A stretch of DNA of 64,000 nucleotides. Origin: Fodinibius roseus (lineage in GTDB: Bacteria; Bacteroidota; Rhodothermia; Balneolales; Balneolaceae). The stretch spans positions 1-64,000 of the forward strand of contig NZ_FQUS01000011.1 of NCBI RefSeq assembly GCF_900129315.1. The letters run 5' to 3'. The translations under genes were made by a program, and so were the position numbers. Under the pieces are notes generated by a model. That model ran no database searches, was not told the origin of the DNA, and saw only the letters and a program-made list of their open reading frames with translations. This document shows, in pieces, positions 1 through 8,871 of this stretch (the first letter of the stretch is position 1; each line of letters starts with the position of its first letter).

Positions 1-2
1 TG

Positions 3-95
3 CATTATGCGTTTCCGAGCAATTACAGTGCACAGTGGGTCCGCCTGCGTTCGGACAAGGGAGGCAGGGTCACAGCGTATTTCATTTATGAGTAA
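3..95 (+). CDS. C-terminal end of an unidentified protein (cut by left edge)
   Basis: An open frame enters from the left edge and ends with TAA at 93-95. The last 30 codons read as protein, ending in WVRLRSDKGGRVTAYFIYE. A beta-strand-rich end of this kind is seen in large secreted proteins of Bacteroidota and Planctomycetota, but I cannot name the family from 30 residues. It lies on the same strand as the sulfatase that follows and is separated from it by a 141-bp repeat. That the frame is a real gene end is likely; its function is unknown. Confidence 0.5.
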   Translation, partial: HYAFPSNYSAQWVRLRSDKGGRVTAYFIYE

Positions 96-125
96 AATAA
101 CTATTTATAGGATGAAAATGGATAT

Positions 126-266
126 GAGAAGCCTTTGCAAAACCGTTCTTTGGCCAATGTCGCCGTTATCGGTCGATTGAAATCCTCATATATAGGCAAT
201 ATGATGCGAGGGCAACCTCCCTGGGGCCTTGACCTTGACCGAAATTCCTGGTTTTTCAACGGCTTC
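126..266 (-). repeat. Copy 1 of the ~140-bp intergenic repeat (reverse orientation)
   Basis: The left end reads GAGAAGCCTTTGCAAAACCG and the right end CCTGGTTTTTCAACGGCTTC, which are imperfect inverted repeats of each other. The reverse complement aligns along its length with the copy at 47613-47753, including a shared internal TATATGAGGATTT. It fills most of the space between the truncated first gene and the sulfatase. No protein is encoded. Confidence 0.8.
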
Positions 267-304
267 TGTGAAGCTCTTGTTATTTAATCTCTTGTTATTT
301 AATA

Positions 305-1783
305 ATGAACCTAAGGCTAAGATTAGGAATGAATAGATTTTTTTTAATTCTGCTGCTGGTTTTCAGCATTACAGCCTGTAGCAAATATTCACAAAACGAA
401 AAGCCAAATATTGTTTGGATTATTGCTGAAGATTTATCTCAGGATTTAGGCGTCTATGAAAATGAGTTGGTAAATACTCCAAATATTGACCAATTAGCGC
501 AAAAGGGAGTTACATTTACCAATGTTTTTACGACTGCTGCTGTATGTACTCCAAGTCGCACAGCATTAGCAACAGGCATGTATCAAACCTCTATAGGCGC
601 TCATCATATGGGGTATCCTGATGAGCTGAAACCAAATCTGCCTGACAGTATCCAAACAGTTCATCAAGTTTTTAAAGAAAATGGATATATAACAGCTAAT
701 ATTGAGGATGAACCTGCTAATGGGAAAACTCATTGGGCTTTTAAAGCAGATTTGAAGGCAAACTTTGACTACAATCATTGGAATAGTATCCTCTCACAAA
801 GTAAACCCTTTTTTGCGCAGATTAGTATTTCCAATACTCACCGACCTTTTCCGGAAGTGAAATCAAATGGGAATATCCTGGACAAGGTTAAAATACCTCC
901 GTACTATCCCGATCACGAAATTGTGAGAAAAGAGTTCATAAGATATTATGAGAGCATAAATATTTTAGATGACAAGGTTGGCCAAATTTTAAGTTTCCTT
1001 AAGAGGAGTAATTTAGCAAAGGATACTATCGTTATTTTATTTTCTGATCATGGGCGCCCGATGACTCGCGGAAAATATTGGAATTATGACAGTGGTATCC
1101 GAGTCCCCATGATTATACATATGCCAAGGGGTCTAACAGCTCCGGTGGAATACATTCCTGGAAGCACTGAAAATCAATTGATTAGCCATATAGATATTAC
1201 AGCTACAACATTATCCTTTGCCGGCATTCAAAAGCCGAATTATATGCAGGGAAGAATTTTTTGGGGTAAGGGTAAAGAAAAAGAACGGCAATATGTATTT
1301 AGTACTTCCGATCGTATTTCGGAATTACATTTCCAAAGCAGAGCGGTTAGGAGCCAAAAGTATAAATACATCCGGAATTATCGTCATAATTTTTCAATAA
1401 ACGGTGCATCAACTGCTTACAGAAAGGCTAATCATCCCGTTTATCATGTGCTGAATATTTTACATAAAGAAGATAAATTAACTTCCGAACAATTAAGATT
1501 GTTAGAGACACTACCTAAAGAAGAGTTGTATTACTTAGATAATGATCCTCATGAGTTATATAATCTTGCTGCTGATTCAAGCTATTTAGAGCAATTACAA
1601 ATCCATCGTAAAGCGTTAGATAACTGGATTGCAACAACACAGGATAAAGGCATGGAAGCTGATGATGAAGAAGTCATTTCTGCATTTAATGAAATTGGAA
1701 AACAATCGTATGAGCGATTTCAGGATCAAATTCAACAACTACATGAGCAGATAGGAAAAGAATTAAATAGAAGCATGAGATAA
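305..1783 (+). CDS. Sulfatase (S1 family), predicted lipoprotein
   Basis: Probably hydrolyses a sulfate ester or sulfamate, at the outer membrane or periplasm. The second Met (residue 9, base 329) starts a signal peptide ending in a lipobox, ITAC, with Cys25, so translation may really begin at 329. The sulfatase signature CTPSR is at residues 81-85, where Cys81 would be matured to formylglycine. The metal-binding motif SDHGRPMTRGK lies about residue 248, followed by the usual substrate-side YDSGIRVP and a C-terminal DNDPHELYNL motif. The E-D pair near residue 42 and the SDHGRP form recall N-sulfoglucosamine sulfohydrolase-like members, but substrate is not readable. The gene is clearly more AT-rich than its neighbours, which suggests horizontal acquisition. 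No formylglycine-generating enzyme is seen in the window. Confidence 0.88.
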   Translation: MNLRLRLGMNRFFLILLLVFSITACSKYSQNEKPNIVWIIAEDLSQDLGVYENELVNTPNIDQLAQKGVTFTNVFTTAAVCTPSRTALATGMYQTSIGAHHMGYPDELKPNLPDSIQTVHQVFKENGYITANIEDEPANGKTHWAFKADLKANFDYNHWNSILSQSKPFFAQISISNTHRPFPEVKSNGNILDKVKIPPYYPDHEIVRKEFIRYYESINILDDKVGQILSFLKRSNLAKDTIVILFSDHGRPMTRGKYWNYDSGIRVPMIIHMPRGLTAPVEYIPGSTENQLISHIDITATTLSFAGIQKPNYMQGRIFWGKGKEKERQYVFSTSDRISELHFQSRAVRSQKYKYIRNYRHNFSINGASTAYRKANHPVYHVLNILHKEDKLTSEQLRLLETLPKEELYYLDNDPHELYNLAADSSYLEQLQIHRKALDNWIATTQDKGMEADDEEVISAFNEIGKQSYERFQDQIQQLHEQIGKELNRSMR

Positions 1784-1927
1784 AAGGCAATACCAAGTAT
1801 TTTATATTGAGATACTGGTTGGTTTGGATAAGGTAGTTGGTTTGAAATTGATCAGAGTGTAGACCGGACTTAATACAGTGTCTGTCTTTATGTAGCATTT
1901 CCAATTCAATATTAATGTATATGCACA

Positions 1928-2142
1928 ATGTATGAAGGGGAGGCAGCCGTTATCACCGACTACCTGTCGCAGACCGGCGCCCGCTTTCCCAGGACAGACC
2001 TGCAGTATGACCCCGCCGAGGAGGCGGCCTATCTGGAAAAGATCGAGCAGGACTGCTGCCGAAGCTGGAAAAGCAGTGGCTGGAGTTTTTGTCCCCGGAT
2101 TATAATCCCGGCAACAACTGGTGTGGCAGCGGGGTGGATTAA
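1928..2142 (+). pseudogene. C-terminal remnant of a second sulfatase, frameshifted
   Basis: From 1928 one frame reads ITDYLSQTGARFPRTDLQYD and then PAEEAAYLEKIEQ, a typical end of a sulfatase-like protein. Near 2046-2052 sense moves into another frame, which continues LLPKLEKQWLEFLSPDYNPG and then NNWCGSGVD to the TAA at 2140-2142. A single-base deletion around the EQ/LLP junction restores one continuous tail. The base composition is GC-rich, unlike the AT-rich sulfatase before it, so this is not simply that gene's displaced end. It abuts the stop codon of the convergent ABC permease (2144). The N-terminal catalytic part is absent. Assignment to sulfatases rests on recognition of the tail only. 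Confidence 0.55.
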
Positions 2143-2143
2143 C

Positions 2144-3430
2144 CTACTCCCTCACCCACTTCCACAGCTCTTTAAAGCCGGCGCTTTGCCCGTAACTGAG
2201 GATGCCCACGCTGTAAATCTTGGCGCTCAGCCACATGGTGAGGGCGAAAGTTGCGATCATCAGCAGGATGGACAGCCAGATCTGCCAGAAGGGCACATCC
2301 GTGATGGCAATGCGCGTGATCATCACGATGGGTGTGCAGAAGGGGACCAGCGAGCCTGCGACCGCCAGCGTGCTGTCCGGGTTTTCCATGGCCCGGAACA
2401 TAATGAAGTAGCCGATCATAACGGGAATCATAACGGGAAACATAAACTGCTGAGTGTCGGTTTCTGAATCGACGGCCGACCCGATAGCGGCAAACAGGGA
2501 GCTGTAGAGCAGGTATCCGAGGATGAAAAAGAGAAGGAAGTAGAGAATCAGCGAGGGCGCGATATCGGGCATGGCAAAGCTGTCGGGATTGAAATTCCCC
2601 GCAGCCGCCTCGCCGCCGGGCACCATTTCAGGTCCCAGCATCATCCCGGCCAGGGGTCCCGCTGCCGCTGCCAGCGCAAAGAAAGAGGCCAGCCAGAAGA
2701 CCAGCTGGGAGAGGGCAAGAGCCCCGACGCCCCCCATTTTACCCAGCAGCAGCTCGATCGGCCTGACGGAAGAGGTGATGACTTCAATGATACGGTTCGT
2801 CTTTTCCTCGATGACGCTGCGCGTGAGCATGCCGCCGTATCCCAATACGGAACCGAAAATGATGATTCCCATGACCAGGCCTACAATAGTCAGAAACCCG
2901 GTATCATCCTCGGTGGCCTCACCCTGTTCGGTAAGCTTGGTGGTCGACAGGCTGATATCCGCCTCAAAAATCTGCTGTACTTCCTCGGATACGCTGGCAC
3001 GGCTGATGCGTTCATCCCGGATCACCTGCCGGAGGTCCGACCGGATGCGTGACTGCAGACTGATTCCCCCGGCTCCGCTGGAGACATATTCCGGGTCCTC
3101 CTGCAGGGTGACATGGGCTTCTGTCAGCAGGATATAGCCGTCAAGCTGCTCGCTCGCGACCATGTGCCGCAGGGAATCTTCCGTAGTGGCTGAAAAATCT
3201 TTATATCGCTCACCTGCCAGCTCTTCCAGGCGGGGATAGAGGCTGTTGGTTTGGTCCACAATGCCAATCGTATGTTCCGAACCGGTATCCCAGACGGCAA
3301 TGCCGATACCGGCGCCTACAAAAGCGATCATCCCCAGCGGGATAAGAATGGTAGCAATAATAAAACCCCTGGAGCGCAGACGAGTCACGTACTCGCGCTT
3401 AAGGACCAATAAAATTTGTTGAAAATTCAT
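2144..3430 (-). CDS. ABC-2 type transporter permease, NatB-like
   Basis: Inner-membrane subunit of an ABC exporter. The protein has 428 residues. A first membrane segment lies at about 20-48 (RSRGFIIATILIPLGMIAFV), followed by a large external domain (about 50-175) and then five further hydrophobic segments from about 180 to 415. This is the ABC2_membrane_3 layout known from NatB, a Na+ exporter subunit. TRSVIEEKTNRIIEVITSSV just after the second segment is the conserved cytoplasmic coupling stretch of this family. The partner ATPase lies upstream on the same strand, separated by about 330 bp that contain a 142-bp repeat. Substrate could be Na+, drugs or something else; the sequence does not decide. 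Confidence 0.88.
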   Translation of the reverse strand: MNFQQILLVLKREYVTRLRSRGFIIATILIPLGMIAFVGAGIGIAVWDTGSEHTIGIVDQTNSLYPRLEELAGERYKDFSATTEDSLRHMVASEQLDGYILLTEAHVTLQEDPEYVSSGAGGISLQSRIRSDLRQVIRDERISRASVSEEVQQIFEADISLSTTKLTEQGEATEDDTGFLTIVGLVMGIIIFGSVLGYGGMLTRSVIEEKTNRIIEVITSSVRPIELLLGKMGGVGALALSQLVFWLASFFALAAAAGPLAGMMLGPEMVPGGEAAAGNFNPDSFAMPDIAPSLILYFLLFFILGYLLYSSLFAAIGSAVDSETDTQQFMFPVMIPVMIGYFIMFRAMENPDSTLAVAGSLVPFCTPIVMITRIAITDVPFWQIWLSILLMIATFALTMWLSAKIYSVGILSYGQSAGFKELWKWVRE

Positions 3431-3608
3431 GGTTTAGCGTCGTTATTCATAAAGAAATTTCACTGTTATAGTTTTTAGCCTAAAAAACGATATAAAATTT
3501 ATCATGTATCATGAGATTACAACAATACATTGTAAATCCTGGTGACATATTCGGGCTCATTATATTCTAAGGCTTTATTGAATAGTTAATAATTCCATAT
3601 GATATCAT

Positions 3609-3750
3609 GAGAAACCTTTTCAAAATCGCTCTTTTGCCCAATGTCGGCGTTATCGCTCGGTTGAAATCCTTGCATATGAGCTATATGCTGCGAGGGCAAC
3701 CTTCCTCTGGTCTTGAACCTTGGCCAAAATTCCTGGGTTTCAAAGGCTAC
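3609..3750 (-). repeat. Copy 2 of the ~140-bp intergenic repeat (reverse orientation)
   Basis: The left end reads GAGAAACCTTTTCAAAATCG and the right end CCTGGGTTTCAAAGGCTAC. Bases 3609-3750 align with copy 1 at 126-266 in the same orientation, including the central ATATGCTGCGAGGGCAACCT-like stretch. It sits between the ATPase and permease genes of the ABC exporter and stops 15 bp short of the ATPase stop codon, so it interrupts what was probably a compact operon. Confidence 0.82.
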
Positions 3751-3765
3751 CATGAATATTTGTGG

Positions 3766-4692
3766 TTATGTCAGTTCATTGGGATTAATATTGTCCTCGC
3801 CGACGGTGGAGATAAAAATTTCAGTCAGGGAGGGCTCAACGCGCTCGTACCGGTAGATTTCGGTATGATCCATAGCCGTTTTGAGAATTTGCTGCATATC
3901 CTGTCCGTCGAGCACCCGAATTTCCGCAAAATTGGTGGACCGGTTGTTAATGCGCACATTTTCGATGCGGTCCAGGAAGCTGGAGTCGCCCTGAAATTCT
4001 ATGACGATCGTATTTTTGCCGAATGACTTCCTGATCCGCCGCAGGTCGCCCTTAAGTACCACTCTTCCGTTGTTAAACAGGCAGATATCATCACACATCT
4101 GTTCCACCTGCTCCATCCGGTGTGTCGAGAAGAGGACTGTCTTACCGCGATCGCGCAGTTCGATCACAATCTCCCTGAGCATCTTGCTGTTGATGGGATC
4201 GAGTCCGCTAAACGGCTCGTCAAATATATAGATATCCGGCTCATGTGCAATTGTCGCAATAAACTGGATTTTTTGGGACATCCCTTTTGAAAGTTCACCG
4301 ACCTTTTTATGGTACCAGTCGGATGCCTCAAAGCGGTCGAGCCAGTATCTCGTTTTCTCCTTCGCCTCCCCGTGTGTCAGTCCCTTGAGGCGGGCAAGGT
4401 AGATGAGCTGTTCGCCGACCTTCATCTTTTTATAAAGCCCACGTTCTTCGGGCAGATAGCCGATCATCCTTTGGGTACGGGGACTCGCTTTCAGGCCGTT
4501 GATGGTGATGGTGCCGGCATCGGGGATAAGAATATGGTTGATCATCCGGATAGCGGTGGTCTTGCCGGCGCCGTTGGGACCCAGGAGCCCGAAAATACGT
4601 CCCTTCTCCACGTTAAAACTTGCATCTCTGACGGCCTGGGTTTTGCCGAATGATTTGGCGATATCCTTAACTTCTATAACCGCCATAGGCAC
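3766..4692 (-). CDS. ABC transporter ATP-binding protein, NatA-like
   Basis: Cytoplasmic ATPase of an ABC exporter, partner of the permease that follows. Walker A is GPNGAGKTT at about residue 38, the Q-loop region is GYLPEERGLYKKM at about 83, the signature is LSKGMSQK at about 133, Walker B is IYIFDEPFSGLDP at about 153 and the H-loop is STHRMEQ at about 189. The roughly 85-residue extension after the nucleotide-binding domain is a DUF4162-type tail common in NatA/YhaQ-like proteins. Met3 is an alternative start. The next gene on the strand is the permease, but the 142-bp repeat lies between them. Confidence 0.92.
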   Translation of the reverse strand: MPMAVIEVKDIAKSFGKTQAVRDASFNVEKGRIFGLLGPNGAGKTTAIRMINHILIPDAGTITINGLKASPRTQRMIGYLPEERGLYKKMKVGEQLIYLARLKGLTHGEAKEKTRYWLDRFEASDWYHKKVGELSKGMSQKIQFIATIAHEPDIYIFDEPFSGLDPINSKMLREIVIELRDRGKTVLFSTHRMEQVEQMCDDICLFNNGRVVLKGDLRRIRKSFGKNTIVIEFQGDSSFLDRIENVRINNRSTNFAEIRVLDGQDMQQILKTAMDHTEIYRYERVEPSLTEIFISTVGEDNINPNELT

Positions 4693-5177
4693 GTAACTTT
4701 ATGTTGGAAACAGAGGCTTTTGTCATTTTTGGTCATAATTATCGTTCTTTTTCAAGTAGTACTTTTCCAGGCTGAAATACAGAGTTTCGCAAAGGATATG
4801 CACCGGTGTGCCGAAGCAGCCCACTTCGCCGAAATAGCCCAACCATGCATAAGGGCCCACTACGCCGGGGTTGCATTGGCTACACAGACTTAAACTTCGG
4901 TGCGAAAGCACAGCGTTATTGGAGGAAAAGTTGCATCCCTTTGTACCAGGTTTTAACTCGGTGGTTCTGTGGGAAATAACCTTCTGTGGCTAAGTATAAA
5001 TGATTAACATAATCTTAGTTAAAACTTTATAGTTGATTAATGCAAACCTCAAAAAAAATAAAGATTTTGAATGCAGCGCAAACTTTAATTAATTAGTCAA
5101 TGAGATAAGGACGGTTAATGTCGTATGAGTATGCCGTCGTGGTAACATACGAACAACGTGAAAAGGTGTTTCAATAT
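4693..5177. other. Intergenic region before glgA
   Basis: This is 485 bp between the divergent ABC ATPase and glgA genes. It holds an open frame on the minus strand (4723-4911, 62 codons) with the plausible stretch VVGPYAWLGYFGEVGCFGTP, but no upstream signal or family that I recognise. The part nearest glgA (about 4980-5100) is strongly AT-rich, as expected for a promoter. A purine-rich TAAGGA at about 5105 precedes an ATG at 5118 that is in frame with glgA. Confidence 0.4.
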
Positions 5178-6614
5178 ATGAAAATAATTCATCTCAGTGC
5201 AGAGTGCTATCCGGTCGCCAAAGCGGGGGGACTCGCGGATGTGGTGGGGGCATTGCCGAAGTATCTGATTCAGGAAGAAGCGGAGGCTTCGGTCGTCATG
5301 CCCAAATACGCCAATGACTGGATGGCCGGCCAGCAGTTTGAGACGGTGTTTGAGGGACAGGCGCCGCTGGGGGACTGGCAGTTTGATTTTCGTATCCAGC
5401 GCGAGTCGGATGATACGCTGGGCTTCCCGCTGTATGTGGTTGATATTCCCGGCCGTTTTGACCGTCCGGGTATCTACGTAGAACAGCAGAGCGGGATACC
5501 TTACGAAGATGATTTTGAGCGGTTCATAGGTTTCCAGGTCGCGATACTGGACTGGTTTAACCAGATGCGGGTGTCACCCGATGTGATCCATTGCCACGAC
5601 CATCATACGGCCCTGGTTCCTTTTATGCTTACCCAGTGTTACCGGTACCGTGACCTGGAACAGATCCCCACAGTACTTACGGTCCACAATGGAGAATACC
5701 AGGGCATTTACGACCACGGCATGCAAAACCTGTTGCCTTATTTCGATTATCAGAATGCGGGACTGCTGGACTGGGACGGCCGGTTGAATTGCCTGGCTGC
5801 GGGACTTAAAACCTGCTGGGAGATTACGACCGTTTCGCCTACGTATATGAAGGAACTCAGCTATAGCAGCCACGGCCTGGAAGGACTGTTCCGCAGCGAG
5901 CAGCAGAAATCGCGCGGCATCATCAACGGTATCGATACGGAGGTATGGGATCCTGAAACGGACCCGATGATAGCACACCATTACAACAGCCGGAAAATGG
6001 CCGGGGGCAAACGCAAAAACAAGCAGTTGTTGTGTGAAAAGTTCGGACTGGATCCGCAGTACCCGACGATCTCTTATATCGGCCGCCTGGCGTATGAAAA
6101 AGGGGCCGACCTGCTCCCCGATCTTTTCCGCAGTTTTCTGGAGTCGCCCCAGACCGTAAATTTTATCGTGCTGGGAACCGGGGACCGCAGCCTGCACTAC
6201 CAGTTTGAGGCGATGTCCGACCGGTTCGTCGGGTATTTCGATGCCGCCCTGGACTATAACGAGCCGCTCGCCCATCAGATTTACGCGGGCAGTGATTTTA
6301 TGATTATGCCCTCCCGTGTTGAACCCTGCGGACTGAATCAAATGTATTCCATGCGCTACGGGACGGTTCCCATCGTCCGCAGTATAGGCGGGTTGAAAGA
6401 TACGGTGGTGGATCTGGGCGAGCCCGACGGATATGGTATCACTTTTTACGACTTTTCCCTCGAAGCGGCAAGGCATGCCGTTCAAAGAGCAGTCGACCTG
6501 TTTGGACAGGGGCGTACCATGGCCGGCCTGCGAAAAAGAATTATGAATCTCGATTTTTCTTGGAATGCTTCGGCTAAAAAGTATATTGCATTATATGAGG
6601 AACTGTCAACTTAA
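5178..6614 (+). CDS. glgA: Glycogen (starch) synthase, GT5
   Basis: Adds glucose from ADP-glucose to the non-reducing end of alpha-1,4-glucan in the cytoplasm. From the chosen start, MKIIHLSAECYPVAKAGGLA carries the conserved KxGGLADVV sugar-nucleotide loop, and the C-terminal half holds EPCGLNQMYSMRYGTVPIV, the catalytic Glu region of family GT5. Length is 478 residues, normal for GlgA. An in-frame ATG at 5118 would add 20 residues without family counterpart; it has a better Shine-Dalgarno-like TAAGGA, so the longer form cannot be excluded. glgC follows after 19 bp on the same strand, forming a two-gene glycogen operon. Confidence 0.93.
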   Translation: MKIIHLSAECYPVAKAGGLADVVGALPKYLIQEEAEASVVMPKYANDWMAGQQFETVFEGQAPLGDWQFDFRIQRESDDTLGFPLYVVDIPGRFDRPGIYVEQQSGIPYEDDFERFIGFQVAILDWFNQMRVSPDVIHCHDHHTALVPFMLTQCYRYRDLEQIPTVLTVHNGEYQGIYDHGMQNLLPYFDYQNAGLLDWDGRLNCLAAGLKTCWEITTVSPTYMKELSYSSHGLEGLFRSEQQKSRGIINGIDTEVWDPETDPMIAHHYNSRKMAGGKRKNKQLLCEKFGLDPQYPTISYIGRLAYEKGADLLPDLFRSFLESPQTVNFIVLGTGDRSLHYQFEAMSDRFVGYFDAALDYNEPLAHQIYAGSDFMIMPSRVEPCGLNQMYSMRYGTVPIVRSIGGLKDTVVDLGEPDGYGITFYDFSLEAARHAVQRAVDLFGQGRTMAGLRKRIMNLDFSWNASAKKYIALYEELST

Positions 6615-6633
6615 CCGTTAAAATCAATCATTT

Positions 6634-7905
6634 ATGCGTAGATCAACTATCGCTCTTATTCTTGGCGGGGGACAGGGAACTCGTCTTTATCCACTGACAA
6701 AAATGCGTTCGAAGCCGGCTGTTCCCATTGCAGGTAAATATCGACTCGTGGATATCCCCATTTCAAACTGCCTGAATTCCGGGATACGCCGTATTTATGT
6801 GCTCACGCAGTTCAACTCGGCCTCTCTGAATCGCCATATCAAGAATACCTATAATTTTGACGTATTCAGCAGTGGTTTTGTCGATATCCTGGCTGCTGAA
6901 CAGACGCCTCACAGTAAGAACTGGTACCAGGGGACGGCGGATGCGGTACGCCAGTCTATGTACCATATGGAAAATAAGGATCACAAGCATGTAGCTATCC
7001 TGTCGGGCGATCAGCTCTACCAGATGGACTACCAGAAAATGATCGACAAGCATGAAGAAAATGATGCGGACCTCACCGTCGCTACGATTCCGGTTGTGGC
7101 GGAGGATGCCACGGCATTCGGCATTATGAAAACGAATGAAGAGGGTATAATCGAGCGTTTTGTGGAGAAGCCGGATAAGGAGGAACTGGATCAGTGGAAA
7201 TCGGAGACCCCTGAAAAATTCAGCAGCGAAGGCCGTCACTACCTGGCTTCCATGGGTATATACATTTTCAAGAAGGAAATTCTCACCGAGCTGTTGGACA
7301 AGCACGAGGATTCCACCGATTTTGGGAAGGGGATTATTCCCAGGGCCATTGAAGGAGATTACCGGGTGCAGAGTTATGAATTTGACGGCTATTGGACCGA
7401 TATCGGGACGGTGAAGTCCTTTTTCAAGGCCAACCTGGAATTGACCGACGACCTGCCCAGGTTTAATCTCTACGATAATGAGGATTTTATCTATACGCGG
7501 GCGCGGCTGCTGCCGGCTTCCAAACTTTCGGGAACCACCTTCGATCACTCGGTCCTGGCCGAGGCGTGTTTGATCGAGGCCAGCCGTATCGAGCGATCTG
7601 TTATCGGTATTCGCTCGCGTATCGGAAAAGGGACGACGATAGAGCGTTCTATCATCATGGGAAATGACTACTTCCAGTCGCGTGAAGAGCTGGAAAACAG
7701 GGAAGATGACCAGCCGCCCATGGCTATCGGCCAGCGCTGCTTTATCAGTAATGCGATTATCGACAAGAATTGCCGGATCGGAGATGACGTGCGCATTGCC
7801 GGGGGCGACCATCTGGAAGATGGCGACTACGGCGAGTACCATGTGGTGGATGGCATTGTGGTGGTCCCAAAACGGTCGGTGATACCGGACGGTACCAAGA
7901 TTTAG
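6634..7905 (+). CDS. glgC: Glucose-1-phosphate adenylyltransferase (ADP-glucose pyrophosphorylase)
   Basis: Makes ADP-glucose from ATP and glucose 1-phosphate, the committed step of glycogen synthesis, feeding GlgA encoded just upstream. The N-terminal nucleotide-binding motif LGGGQGTRLYPLTKMRSKPA (residues about 10-29) is complete. YQGTADAVRQ, SGDQLYQMDY, FVEKPDKEEL and the sugar-phosphate motif SMGIYIFKKE follow in the expected order. The last 130 residues form the left-handed beta-helix domain, with the hexapeptide pattern visible in RIGKGTTIERSIIMGND. The 423-residue length is normal. No branching enzyme or glycogen phosphorylase gene is seen in the window. Confidence 0.95.
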   Translation: MRRSTIALILGGGQGTRLYPLTKMRSKPAVPIAGKYRLVDIPISNCLNSGIRRIYVLTQFNSASLNRHIKNTYNFDVFSSGFVDILAAEQTPHSKNWYQGTADAVRQSMYHMENKDHKHVAILSGDQLYQMDYQKMIDKHEENDADLTVATIPVVAEDATAFGIMKTNEEGIIERFVEKPDKEELDQWKSETPEKFSSEGRHYLASMGIYIFKKEILTELLDKHEDSTDFGKGIIPRAIEGDYRVQSYEFDGYWTDIGTVKSFFKANLELTDDLPRFNLYDNEDFIYTRARLLPASKLSGTTFDHSVLAEACLIEASRIERSVIGIRSRIGKGTTIERSIIMGNDYFQSREELENREDDQPPMAIGQRCFISNAIIDKNCRIGDDVRIAGGDHLEDGDYGEYHVVDGIVVVPKRSVIPDGTKI

Positions 7906-8231
7906 TTCCCGTTTCTAAGTTATGGTTGCAAATAAACCGGGTATTGAGGGCTATCCCGTATTTCTCGCAAAGATGTATGGTACATTGCTGTAACCTTATG
8001 ATACAGATAAATTCATATTGATTTTTTAGGCTAAAAAATAATAACAGCGCGTAACATACTTCAAATATTGCCGGTCAGCGGCGTTAAAGATAAAATAGCG
8101 TGCCGGGCACAGCAGGTCAGGTCTCCGCTGTTTTTTTCCTTCGCCTTGCTGAAGTACAAATTTCCTGGTGAGAAATCCGGGCTATACAAGGAAGTAAGTG
8201 GGAGCGGTGTTTTATTTAATGTTAAACTGAT
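7906..8231. other. Intergenic region between convergent glgC and thioesterase
   Basis: No gene is supported in these 326 bp. A palindromic AT-rich element TTTTTTAGGCTAAAAAA occupies 8022-8038; its reverse complement is nearly repeated at 3472-3487, before the ABC permease. It may be a weak bidirectional terminator for glgC and the thioesterase. An open frame from 8068 runs into the opposite-strand thioesterase gene and looks non-coding. Confidence 0.35.
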
Positions 8232-8678
8232 TTATGACTTCCCGACAATGGCCAGCGTACATCTTGACACGCACACCAGCTTGTCGCTGGGAGTCCATAT
8301 GTTAGTCTCCCACACGTGGATGTTCCGTCCCCGCTGAATGGCCGTGGCAGTGGCATGGACATGCGTCCCCTTTTTTACGGGGCGAATGTGGTTGGCATTG
8401 ATCTCGATACCCACCGCGGTTCTGTCATCCCGGTCGAGATTCAGCCAGGCGCCAATCGAAGCGAGGGTCTCTGCCAGGGCGACGGATGCCCCGCCGTGTA
8501 ACACACCGAACGGCTGGACGGTACGTTCGTCGACGGGCATAGTCGCCTTTACCTCCTTCTTCTTAAAAGAGGTATAGGCGATACCGAGAGTATCACCCAT
8601 ATTTTTTTGGGCGGAATCAAATAACAGCTGCACACGTTCTTGGATATCAGGATGGATATACATAATATTATTTATCAT
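8232..8678 (-). CDS. Hotdog-fold acyl-CoA thioesterase (PaaI/YdiI type)
   Basis: A small cytoplasmic thioesterase of 148 residues that likely hydrolyses acyl-CoA or aryl-CoA thioesters. The conserved HGG motif with the following helix, FGVLHGGASVALAETLAS, is at about residue 58. The C-terminal strand pattern GRNIHVWETNIW followed by DKLVCVSRCTLAIV fits the 4HBT/PaaI family, close to the 1,4-dihydroxy-2-naphthoyl-CoA hydrolase group. Met6 (MYIHPDIQERV) is an equally good start. It lies next to beta-oxidation genes on the other strand, which would suit a role in clearing acyl-CoA, but a menaquinone-pathway role is also possible. Confidence 0.87.
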   Translation of the reverse strand: MINNIMYIHPDIQERVQLLFDSAQKNMGDTLGIAYTSFKKKEVKATMPVDERTVQPFGVLHGGASVALAETLASIGAWLNLDRDDRTAVGIEINANHIRPVKKGTHVHATATAIQRGRNIHVWETNIWTPSDKLVCVSRCTLAIVGKS

Positions 8679-8871
8679 TCAGTGGGAAGTGTAGATAATA
8701 GCATGGATTTTTCACAAAGAAGACTCTGCTATATGCTAAGCATTTAATAAATGACAGGATAACGAATGATTCCTTATTATTCATGAATAATCCATGATAG
8801 TAACAGCAACAGGGAAATAAAATTCCACTTTGAAGCCGGTGATAAAGATTTATATTGAGTTATAATAACGG

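Noticed and set aside
4711-4797. Sixth copy of the repeat (GAGGCTTTTG at 4711 and GTTTCGCAAAGG near 4785)
   Set aside because: The ends are short matches only, the distance is about 85 bp and the interior does not align with any copy.
6763-7842. Open frame opposite glgC (359 codons, minus strand)
   Set aside because: Antisense shadow of a gene with complete motifs.
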